Assembly (NCBI GenBank): GCA_963678705.1
Contig: OY783211.1
Location: 18,118,603-18,182,602 of the forward strand
DNA length: 64,000 nucleotides
Reading direction: 5' to 3'
DNA from: Panorpa germanica
Taxonomy: Eukaryota > Arthropoda > Insecta > Mecoptera > Panorpidae
Numbering within the stretch: position 1 is the first letter of the stretch; every line of letters starts with the position of its first letter. The translations under genes were made by a program, and so were the position numbers. The notes below the pieces were generated by a model. That model saw only the letters and a list, made by a program, of their open reading frames with translations. It searched no databases and was not told the origin of the DNA. Positions 49,697 through 58,177 of this stretch are shown here, one piece after another.

Positions 49697-50034
49697 AGCC
49701 GCCTGCAAACGATGCGGTGAACGTTTGATTCAAGTATTGGAAGATTGACATGGCAAGTTTCATACTACACGGTGGAACGAATGTTTGATCCGAATGATTT
49801 ATTTATTTTATTAAATTGTTGATTTTATTGACACTGACACTGTTTAACAAAAACTTTCAAGTATATAAACCTTCCATTGTTGGACGATTCGTACAATACA
49901 AAAGACCGACAACAGCCCAAACTTTTTCCAACATAAACGTTCGACACACTTAGTTCCATCATCAATCACACAATGCGTTCAATCATTAAGCGTCCAACGT
50001 TGGAAGGTGCTCGTACCATCGTTTGGTACCGGCA
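49697..50034 (-). mobile_element. Family A MITE, copy 4 (complete, TAA duplication)
   Basis: The 338-bp copy is inverted relative to copies 1-3. It begins AGCCGCCTGCAAACGATGCG and ends CCATCGTTTGGTACCGGCA, with TAA on both sides (49694-49696 and 50035-50037). Its first ~30 bp match the reverse of the right end of copy 1 and its last ~20 bp match the reverse of the left end of copy 2, so it fixes the boundaries of the family. No transposase. TWA-type target choice and a GC-rich end fit PIF/Harbinger. Confidence 0.9.
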
Positions 50035-50039
50035 TAACA

Positions 50040-52035
50040 ATAACACAGATCCATGACAAATGTTCGCGAACCTTCTATCCTCCAACAAAAAGGTTTTCCT
50101 GGTGAATACGCGGCTTAAACCTTTATTTTATTGTAATTTATTTCTATGACGTACATGTCACTTCAACATCATCTCTCAGTGACTCTTTTTACGGTATTCA
50201 CACGTTTAAAGGAGTCCCAGGTGGAGTCCCCAGGTACACAGTTCCCCGATCCCAGGTGCTTACTGAAGTGACCAGTCATTGCGGTTACAATAGCTAATTG
50301 GAAACGCTAAGGTAATGTAAACGGATTTTGTTGTACGAGTATTGTATGAATGTGAATGTTATTTTTTATGTACATCGAGGAATTGTGTTTATTAATTTAT
50401 ATTATTTAATTTATTATTTTAATAAAGGTATTTCATAACGATTCTTGGTATTATGTATTATGTGTTTGAAGTAGTGACGTATTTTGAACGTAAAACAGTG
50501 TCAATAGCGTTGCCCAAACTATGACTCGTAGGCCGAAGAAGATTGCTAAACTGTTTTACCCAAAAGCTATAAGAAAATTGCTGTAATAGAATAGATAAAT
50601 TCATAACTACAATGTCATTTCCCAGGTAGAAAATTGTCTAGGAATACTTGTTAGCTTCTCATAAACTAATTCCATTCATTCATTTTGTTCCTTTTCTACT
50701 TCTTATTTAGAAATTGCATTGCAATGGAAGTTTTACCATTCTTATCTAGCTACAAAGTAATTTCAAGGTTAATTTTCTACTTGAAATGTTACTACAGACT
50801 AAATTAATAGAAAACCATAATATTTCGGTGGCACTTGGAGATATTGTGTTTCATTTCTAACCTCAGAGTTTTTACTTTAGATTAAAATAAAAATATCACT
50901 ACTTTTCATGGAAATATTGCGTTCTTCTATTGTTGACAGACCCTATACACTAATACTTCTTCTCACAAACCTTTTGCAACATAAATTACGCAACTTGAAT
51001 CCGGGAATATTGTTTTGTAATTTTCATTTAGTCACCCAAATAACAACCTGGTACTTAATGTCATTCTCTTCAGCATCACAAATCCCTGTAACCCATCTTG
51101 ATACGAGTGTCTCTGATAATTTGATTTCATTCAAAAGATTGCGGTATTTACCCATGACGCATTTGGAATAGTAATAAACAATAGTCATTCAATAAAACCT
51201 TGACCGGCCTTCAATCAGATACCGTACTGAATACGGCGTACACTGTACACTGGTGTAGTGAACAGAACACCTCCGTTTCCACGGCTATTAATAACCATAA
51301 CACTATTAATAATTCAAGTTATGATGCAAATTAAATCACGAAACAATTACCCGCGAAATGCAAAATGCGAAATGCGAAGCGAGATCAAACAGCGTCAACA
51401 ACAGCAATTCATCTTAAGTTACTCATTGGAAATAAAATGTGTGACTATTGAAAGTATTGACAGCTACGTCGATTCTAGAAAAGTTGTTAACGTTGTTTTA
51501 CCTGTAAATTAACTTTGATGTTATTCATTTGTATTTGTTTTAACGTTTTTGCCGATGATAAAACTCTAACAAAGTTATACTTTTAAAAGCGAAATATAAA
51601 TTTATCACTTGAAAAAATGAAAGTACAATAATAAATGTCCTATGAGAATAATTGAAATTTACACTCTGCTTCAAATAAATGAAAACACATCCTGTAAAAA
51701 ATGAATATTTTTAAAAATGTATTATTTTTAATACATTTACCCATAATTAACCTTTCAATAAATCTCTACGTGTTACAAATGAAAAATAACGAACCTATCC
51801 ACCCTACTACGAATAAATTTCAAGTTCATTATCAGATGATGTTTCAATGCCAAGGTCTGAGCTTAAAGCACATCAATAGAGAAGCACTGAAGTAAAAAGC
51901 TCAGGAAAATCTAACACCCTTATAAACAACTAAGTCCTACGTTATAAATCTTTCATTGTTTAAAAATTCTCATACTACATATATTTTCGAATGAATAAAT
52001 AAATTAATAACAACCCTTAAGCACTTTGTTTCCCA
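50040..52035. other. AT-rich non-coding DNA
   Basis: Holds the CCCAGGTAGAAAATT repeat copy at 50631-50815. Three ORFs of 64-87 codons (50908-51171, 51258-51512, 51701-51895) have no recognised domains and look like chance reading frames. Confidence 0.5.
50631..50815 (+). repeat. CCCAGGTAGAAAATT interspersed repeat, copy near 50.7 kb
   Basis: Begins CCCAGGTAGAAAATTGTCTA, matching 37726. Internally there is TTAATTTTCTACTTGAAATG, a possible inverted counterpart of the start, followed by GTTACTACAGACTAAATT near the end. Similarity in the middle is poor. Confidence 0.45.
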
Positions 52036-52037
52036 CA

Positions 52038-52038
<1 letters not shown>

Positions 52039-52070
<32 letters not shown>

Positions 52071-52073
52071 CCC
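52039..52073 (+). repeat. (ATTTTCC)5 minisatellite
   Basis: Five tandem 7-bp units, the last with one substitution. Confidence 0.95.
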
Positions 52074-52199
52074 GTAACTCGGTGTTCATCTGACTGGCTG
52101 CCACACACTGAACAGTTACGGTATACTACGTAGATAGGTCGGGAGACACTCGTGCTCTATCGACCATATAATAAAGTTAACTCCGTAACCGTTCGGGTT

Positions 52200-52260
52200 A
52201 TACGACATTATAATGACGTCATATGTATGACGTCACAACGATGACGTCATATATTAGTGA
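52200..52260. promoter_or_regulatory. Triple TGACGTCA cluster
   Basis: Three exact copies of the palindromic octamer TGACGTCA (52214-52221, 52228-52235 and 52242-52249) are spaced exactly 14 bp apart start to start. The octamer is the full cAMP-response element bound by CREB/ATF bZIP dimers in animals. The even spacing may equally reflect a short tandem duplication. No adjacent exon could be defined. Confidence 0.5.
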
Positions 52261-52656
52261 CTACAATGTAGAGGGGATCTAATGGAAAGGGGAAAACTCT
52301 TTAAAGCTATGAAGCAGGTATTTTACTTTAATGAAAGAGATAAAATATATACGTATATTGGTTTCTCTGTTTTACATATCTGGATTAAATGGAGATATAG
52401 TAGGTGGGATTTTTCTACTATGATAACAACGGTTTAAATTTCAGGTAAAATGCAACCATGAGAAATGTCAATCTCAATTTAATTAACGATAAAAATTCAT
52501 TTGATATTATTTGTCAATTAAGCTTGTCAAATTTTTGAAAAGTTTTTTTTTGTTATGTAGATTTTTAATAATTAATTTTATATTTATAACATACGAAAAA
52601 ATAGAGTACATTCCCATAACAGTTAAATTATATTACATTTAATAGATTAAAAAAAC

Positions 52657-52885
52657 AGTAAATGTTTTTTATTTTTTTTTTATTTTAGAATTTGAGGCGA
52701 TTCTAACAACATGGTCATATTCGCCTGAAGTTCATTTATTTTAATTAAATTTGGTTTAATATATTTATATCATTAAAGAATTCCAGCACTTTTTGAATTT
52801 TTTCTGTCTTGTTTGAAAGTATGTCCTTTAATTCTCCACTGATGTTGTGTTTTGTTCTTTGCATTTGATATTGTGCTTAGTAAAT
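52657..52885 (-). mobile_element. I-like LINE 3' end, copy 2 (minus strand)
   Basis: The minus strand reads QYQMQRTKHNISGELKDILS, then KTEKIQKVLEFFNDINILN and a stop, closely matching the C-terminus of copy 1 at 55058-55261. Its 3' UTR (AACTTCAGGCGAATATGACC, TGTTGTTAGAATCGCCTCAA, TTCTAAAATAAAA) also matches, and it ends in an A-rich tail (T-rich on +, 52665-52686). The element is truncated within the coding region. A 7-bp AGTAAAT on both sides (52657-52663 and 52879-52885) may be the target duplication. Confidence 0.85.
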
Positions 52886-53099
52886 TAGACATCACAGTGG
52901 TCAGAGCGTTGATATTTAATACCAGACAGCAATGTCTTCAGGCAGTGATGGATTTAAGGTAGATGGCTCATTCCGATAAGGCGCTTTTCTTAAATTGTAA
53001 TGATTGTAATGATTACATTTCATATTTACTTCTATTTTTAAATTGAAATAATAAACTCGCACAATAATAAAATAATTTTTCAATTTATCAAAATAAAAA

Positions 53100-53565
53100 A
53101 TATTTTCAATTTATGCGTTATTTGAGCAACTTTTTTTCAAAATTTGTGATTTTTTTTTCGATTCGTAAATAAGTTACCAAGGTTAGCCTATATACGAAAT
53201 TTGAACTTTCTAGCACAATTTTTACTCTCGGCAAATACTGCCCCCGTGCCTCCAAATAAAATTTTGAAATTTTGATTTTTTTTTAATTAATAATATATTT
53301 AATTATTCTAGAATCCAGAATATGAACTTTCTCCAAAGTTCCCTACCGGACCCCCGAATTTCTTCAACCCCCCCTTTTTCAATTTTTGGATTTCTAACTT
53401 TTGAGAAATGTCAGCATTGAATACCTTAATACACATGCAAAATTTCAACTTTCTATCTTTTACGAATTAAAAGTAATACAGCAAAAAAGGGCTCACTTTA
53501 TTTCCAATTTTTCCAAAATTACGGGTTTTCAGGAAATTCAGAGAAAAATCCGGGGACGCCAAAAG
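53100..53565 (+). repeat. Degenerate tandem repeat, period about 121 bp
   Basis: The motif AAATTTGAACTTTCTAGC at 53197 recurs as AATATGAACTTTCTCCAA at 53319 and AAATTTCAACTTTCTATC at 53440, spaced 121-122 bp. Each unit then has a cytosine-run segment (TGCCCCCGTGCC, CGGACCCCCGAA) and a T-rich AATTTT..GATTT segment. The preceding ~120 bp repeats the T-rich part and the CC-TTA-lead-in, giving about 3.5 units. Unit identity is low. It is satellite-like or part of a larger repeat; no ORF. Confidence 0.6.
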
Positions 53566-53569
53566 TCTT

Positions 53570-53990
53570 AGATTTTTTATATATATACATATATACATTC
53601 TAAATTGTGTTGTCTCTCAAATTATGATGCTCCAGCCCACAAGCTTTAAAACTTATTCTCACAGTCGACAAGAAACCCTTTCAATTTTGAATTACAATCG
53701 CCTTTAAATTTGTGGCGCCCCCGTGAGGCTCTGACCTATGCCTAATAATCCATGAGAATAATTCAGGAAAACTTAACATTTAAAATTTCTTATCTTAACA
53801 TTTTTATATCTGATATTAAATCTATAGGATACTAAAAAGCACCGCCTACATATTTTTTGAAGAGAAAATATTAAAATGCAATAAAGCGAATAGTAATGAA
53901 ATTAATTATACTTTAAAAATCCTTGTAAAAAATATGTTGTTTTTAAAATAATATATTTGAATTATAAATTGAAAACAAATGATATGGGAC
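53570..53990. other. AT-rich non-coding DNA
   Basis: Nothing recognised apart from a short GC patch (GTGGCGCCCCCGTGAGGC) near 53710. Confidence 0.5.
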
Positions 53991-53994
53991 CTGT

Positions 53995-54215
53995 AGCCAA
54001 CCACTTGGCATGGCACGTGAAACCACGCAGTCCGCCCACGCCCACGCACAAATACAACCGCCGTAGAACGCATAACGCGTCGGTGTACCTGTAAAGTTCA
54101 TCTCCATGAACACCATGGAAACAGAAAGCTCTGAATTGATGACGTCACGTTCAGAACGAGAGAGAGAACGCAATGAACGAGAAAAGAGCAAGGAACTTTA
54201 AAGCAACTTCAAACA
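53995..54215. promoter_or_regulatory. Candidate regulatory island (CpG, CRE and GAGA motifs)
   Basis: The island combines CCGCCCACGCCCACGC near 54032, a CACGTG-like GGCACGTGAA near 54012, the octamer TGACGTCA at 54140-54147 and a GAGAGAGAGAA tract near 54160. On the minus strand an ATG-led frame reads MVFMEMNFT up to an AG|GTAC donor-like site. This looks like an enhancer or promoter rather than a protein gene; the 82-codon minus ORF has no known domain. Confidence 0.35.
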
Positions 54216-54574
54216 AACAAGCAGCAACAATGTGGGAAGTTCTGAGAACTTTCAGAGCTTTGAGATTAAAGCTGCGTTTGTTAAGCTACGGTACATCGTA
54301 TGCGTATTTTGACGCAAGAGCTTTTTAAATAGATACTTTTAAAAATAAAACATTTGTAAAATTTAATGAAATTATATTTACAGATACCAGATCAATTTAC
54401 GATTTACCAAAATAAAGTGCTATTTTTCACACAACATTTCGTTTTTATTCTTATTATTGCCTGTATCAGTTGGACAGAATTGTTATTGAAAGTACGTGCA
54501 GCTTCCTCCCCGTTTGTTTTCACCGCAAAAATAGAAATGTTGTAAAAACAATAATTATATTTAGAACAGTATGT

Positions 54575-54700
54575 GTTGCAGACCTCAGGATCACATAGTG
54601 GGCTAAATGCTATGTCTTCGAGTTCGATTCATAGGCCAAGGATATATTTTCTAGATTTGGTTGTTATCAAATTAAATTGATTATTTATATACATAAATGT
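54575..54700 (+). mobile_element. tRNA-like SINE remnant
   Basis: CACATAGTGGGCTAAATGCT followed by GAGTTCGATTC (54620-54630) has the layout of RNA polymerase III A and B boxes about 30 bp apart, as in the tRNA-derived head of insect SINEs. The B box fits GGTTCGANTCC closely. A less conserved AT-rich body follows. The 3' end, tail and duplication are not clear. Confidence 0.5.
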
Positions 54701-54901
54701 AAACTTATTAGGCAGCGCTGGCGTCCCATATATGACGCCACTGCCAACGTAGTAGGAAGAAATAGGACGATAAGTAAGTTAACTAAAATTTAAAAAAAAT
54801 CAAGACTTCAGAAAGTTTTTTAGGTGAGAAAAACAAAAGCTAAGGAAACAAATCATGAAATATAAGGTCAAAGATGGTAAAAAAAGGGTATGAGGCAAAT
54901 T

Positions 54902-55330
54902 CAAAACCAGTGCTGGACGCAATTAAGTAGCAACAAATTGAAATTGATTAAGTAAAATCCGGAAAAGTGGGAAACTTCTTATCAGAGCAACAGACTATTC
55001 AACAAAGCCATCTTCAGACTAAGAACTGGATATATAAGATTAACGCATCAACACTTAATGAGTAAAATAACAGGTCCGCAGTGCAGCAACTGTCAGACGC
55101 AAATAACAGTCCATCATCTACTAGTAACCTGCCCACAATATCAAATTCATCGAACAAAACACAGCATCAGTGGTGACAAGGACATGCTTTTAGAGAATTT
55201 AGAAGAAATTCAAAAAGTGCTTGAATTCCTAACTGATATATACTTAATAAATCAAATGTAACTAAAATAAAATAACTTCAGACCAACATGACCTTGTCGT
55301 TGAAATCGCCTCCAAATTTTAAAATAAAAT
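54902..55330 (+). mobile_element. I-like LINE, 5'-truncated copy 1
   Basis: Contains about 118 codons of LINE ORF2 C-terminus with one internal stop, a natural stop at 55261 and a 3' UTR (AACTTCAGACCAACATGACC, TGTCGTTGAAATCGCCTCCA) ending TTTTAAAATAAAA. The 3' UTR matches the minus-strand copy at 52664-52878, so the shared end is the element terminus. GGCAAATTC upstream (54893-54902) and GCCAAATTC downstream (55331-55339) may be a decayed target duplication. Confidence 0.87.
54905..55261 (+). pseudogene. I-like LINE ORF2 C-terminal fragment
   Basis: The frame reads NQCWTQLSSNKLKLIK, a TAA stop, then KWETSYQSNRLFNKAIFRLR, TGYIRLTHQHLMSK and PQCSNCQTQITVHHLLVTCP. The W...NKL..IK, R.R.G..RLTH..L and C..C...TV.H.L..CP motifs are characteristic of the RNase H-adjacent and zinc-knuckle C-terminal parts of I/Jockey-group ORF2 proteins. 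The ATG at 55058 is an internal residue. The premature stop and missing reverse transcriptase make it a dead fragment. Confidence 0.88.
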
Positions 55331-55344
55331 GCCAAATTCTGCAA

Positions 55345-56505
55345 TACGAAAGATGAGTAATTTTGTAAGTAATTGCAAGTTTAGCTAAGATTAGCTAAAG
55401 AAAGGAAGAAACTTTATAATTAGACAAAAATTATACGCTGGTAAATTTATTGTACTTTTGGCAATAATAAAATGAACCAATAGCTGTTAATAATTTACTC
55501 TTGACAATGAGAGCGAAAGTGAGGTGACATTATGGTAGGCTCGGAAGTAATAAAAGCGTTGCGCATTCTAACAAAACTAATTGTTTCTATAGCAGACAGC
55601 ACATCTGTCATTCGCCAATCTTAAATGATGGTACATAGGATGCTGAGCATGAGCATTTGACTTGTTTACATTATTTAACAGTGTGTTTATGAAAACGTTG
55701 CAAAGAAAAAAAATATGTACCACATGTTGACAACAAACCAACCAACAGTGGCAAATAGAAACTAAACGACACAAAAAATAAGTAGCACAAAGTTCATTTG
55801 GAACGCAAAGTGTTAAAAAGAAGTGTTGTGTAATGACTACACAAAATACTTCAAGGTCAAAGTTAATTTAAAAAATATAACAGTAAATTAATTATACTAT
55901 GATTATTATTAGATGCATTTAGTTAATAATATATTTATCCCTGAATCATTTCATGATCTAATGAGAGGAATTTAAATCCATCTTCGGTAATTATTTTGCA
56001 CTCTAAATACAAAATATCCCGCTACTGTTATGTATATGTAAAGTGTATTTAACATAACAAAAATTACCCATCTACGTAAACAATTTTATATAATATACAA
56101 CGTCTTGTCACCTATTTTTTCAAATTTTGAAAAACCATTAAAAACTAAACTTCTCATAAAGGATTATGATAGATTTAAATGATTAAAGGCTTTTAAAATA
56201 ATATAAGGACACCCTTTTAGATTAAATATTACTAGGTTTTGTACAAGTATTGCAAGAATCTAGGGTAACATTCATGTTTTTGCCAGCGGGATAGATACGT
56301 CTGTTTGCAACATTTTCGTTAAGGAAATCTAGTAATATAATCATTTATTCCTTGAAAAAATCTTCTTAAGCACTTCTTATAATTGCAATATTTATAAAAA
56401 CGGTTATAAACGTTTATTAAACATGTGCTATAACACTGCATAATAAGTTTATGATTATGTAAGGACATTATCAAATTACCTTGATAATAACTCAACAGAG
56501 AAAAT
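55345..56505. other. AT-rich non-coding DNA
   Basis: Nothing recognised. Confidence 0.5.
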
Positions 56506-56509
56506 ATAA

Positions 56510-56777
56510 TGCTGGTCCGGGGATCGAGTGCGAACTGTGCTAACTGTTTACGAATAATCCAATTACATCGCTGTGACTTCAACCCAGGTCTGGTGAGAAC
56601 ATCATGCAGAGGAACACAGGGCCTTTCATCACAATGCGGATGCAGGGACTTATGGACCACAGGCCACGAGTCTGATGGCAACTGTTGGACACAGAGAACG
56701 CTTCGACACATACAGATCGGTTAAAAGATCTGATATTATACATATTCAATTGGAATTGATTATAAATAAATGACTTT
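56510..56777 (+). mobile_element. RTE-like LINE 3' end, copy 2
   Basis: This GC-rich island in AT-rich DNA matches the 3' end of the element at 38727-38995 in opposite orientation. It starts within the last codons (ACTGTGCTAACTGTTTACG versus ACTGTTAGCGTTATTTGG) and passes the shared stop context ACATCGCTGTGA. It continues through the 3' UTR to GGAATTGATTATAAATAAATG. The 130-codon minus-strand ORF and the 71-codon plus ORF overlapping it are by-products of UTR sequence, not genes. Confidence 0.82.
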
Positions 56778-56779
56778 TC

Positions 56780-57180
56780 ATTGCAATCGAAATTTTCCGG
56801 ACAACATCCTTAAGAAAAGCATCCCTGTTTGAGGGGAGGAAGTTTAGTATCACCCTAATACATTTATTACTCAATTTAATGGCATATCAATATAACACGT
56901 GCATAATTTGCACTGACGGACGGCACAAAATTAATTACGTCATCATCTTTATTTATATATAGATAGGTTTAGATATAGCGGACAGCTTGACCACAAAGCC
57001 AAAAGAGTTCCCCTATATCCTCTCAAACATATGTATAGATATAACCCATACAAGTCTATTAAATCACACATACGAATGATTTTTTATAGTATGCACACAT
57101 ACAAGTTAAATAAACTTAGCACACACACATATATAAGCACACAAACGTAGTGTTCATTTAACACGGAAACTGTACTTTAC
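56780..57180. other. AT-rich non-coding DNA
   Basis: Nothing recognised; several CACACAT-type short repeats near 57060-57150. Confidence 0.5.
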
Positions 57181-57199
57181 TATATGTATTATACTAGAC

Positions 57200-57345
57200 C
57201 TATACATTCTATTAATGACGTAACAGTTCGGTGACGTCATATGCGCGAACTCACTCTGCAGAGGAGAAATGGATATAGTCTAAAAGCAAACACGAGTATT
57301 CCTCAGTTGCACGTTGACTCTCAAAGCGGTAGTATTGGTGTATAT
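57200..57345 (+). promoter_or_regulatory. Candidate promoter upstream of two putative first exons
   Basis: Contains TGACGTAA at 57215, the octamer TGACGTCA at 57232-57239, a GC-richer ATGCGCGAACTCACTCTGCA segment and CCTCAGTTGC at 57301-57310, whose TCAGT fits the arthropod initiator (A at 57305). It lies 270 bp upstream of the ATG at 57579. No TATA box at the right distance was seen. Promoter function is inferred from motif grouping and position. Confidence 0.35.
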
Positions 57346-57578
57346 ATAAAATATTGTATTATTATCAATTAACATATATAAAAACTACTTTTACCTCCTT
57401 GTAAAGAAATAAATATAAATATATATTAGTAACTAATTGTGACAATCAATATATTAAAATTAAAAATAAGTGTTTTTTGTGAAAATAATTGAAGAGTTAA
57501 TTTTAACTGTTTACCATAAAGTGCAATTTGTGAAGTTCTTTTTATATGAAAGTGATGGATTAGCTAATTGTTATACGT

Positions 57579-57731
57579 ATGAATATTTGTATGAAGTTTA
57601 TAAATTTTGCTATAAAACTGGATGAACAGTTGAGGCGGCCGTTGGCCGAAGAAAAAATTAAAATTATAGATTCATGTGAAGAAACAGAATCCTCTAGCAC
57701 TAGCAAAATTACTACAGGTGACCTAGTCTAG
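57579..57731 (+). CDS. Candidate alternative first coding exon 1
   Basis: An ATG-initiated frame of 50 codons with protein-like composition: KLDEQLRRPLAEEKIKIID, then an acidic/Ser-rich SCEETESSSTSK stretch. The codons after TTACTACAG hit a stop (TAG at 57729). An AG|GTGACC donor at 57717/57718 would cut before it, leaving 139 nt, that is 46 codons plus one base. A GGCGGCCGTTGGCC segment makes it GC-richer than its flanks. The peptide contains no family motif I recognise. A candidate promoter lies upstream, and the gene would continue beyond the window on the + strand. Confidence 0.35.
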   Translation: MNICMKFINFAIKLDEQLRRPLAEEKIKIIDSCEETESSSTSKITTGDLV

Positions 57732-58030
57732 TTGTTTTTTGTAGTAAACAATTTTTTTGTTTTTTTTTTCTTAATATTATTTTTGGTGTTGTATTTTTTG
57801 TATTCAATGTTAGATATTATATATTAAAAGACAACGAAATGAAAGATTAGACAATTTAAAAAATGCATGACTTTACTTTTAAATTTACAAACTGTTTTTA
57901 CTGAAAGATTTATTTGAAAAACTTTCAGGATTGTGTAAACTAAACTTTTATAATGAGTTTTCAAAAGTGTTTCAATTTATGTGTTTATTTCAATGACGAT
58001 TGAATATAATGTATTCATTTTTAAACCGAA

Positions 58031-58177
58031 ATGCGAACAAAACTATCCAATAGAACTAAAAAACCAGAACCCCATGAGTTCTTGAACCCCGCTTTGCCTC
58101 AAGCTTCCGCAACAGATAGAAATAATAACTCCGATGCCAGAAATCTTCAAGACTATTACAATATAAAGTGTACGTAA
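58031..58177 (+). CDS. Candidate alternative first coding exon 2
   Basis: An ATG with an in-frame TAA nine bases upstream opens a 48-codon frame. It begins MRTKLSNRTKKPEPHEF, continues LNPALPQASATDRNNNSDAR and reaches LQDYYNIK. A GTACGT donor-like site follows 139 nt after the ATG (58169/58170); beyond it the frame stops at TAA. Basic N-terminus, Pro/Asn/Ser-rich middle and GC content above the flanks suggest real coding. Exon length and donor phase are identical to the candidate at 57579, as needed for two first exons sharing a downstream exon. The family is not recognised. Confidence 0.38.
   Translation: MRTKLSNRTKKPEPHEFLNPALPQASATDRNNNSDARNLQDYYNIKCT

Noticed and set aside
56319-56711. 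Longest ORF in the window (130 codons, minus strand)
   Set aside because: It is antisense to the 3' UTR of the RTE-like LINE copy at 56510-56777, and its other part is low-complexity AT-rich sequence.
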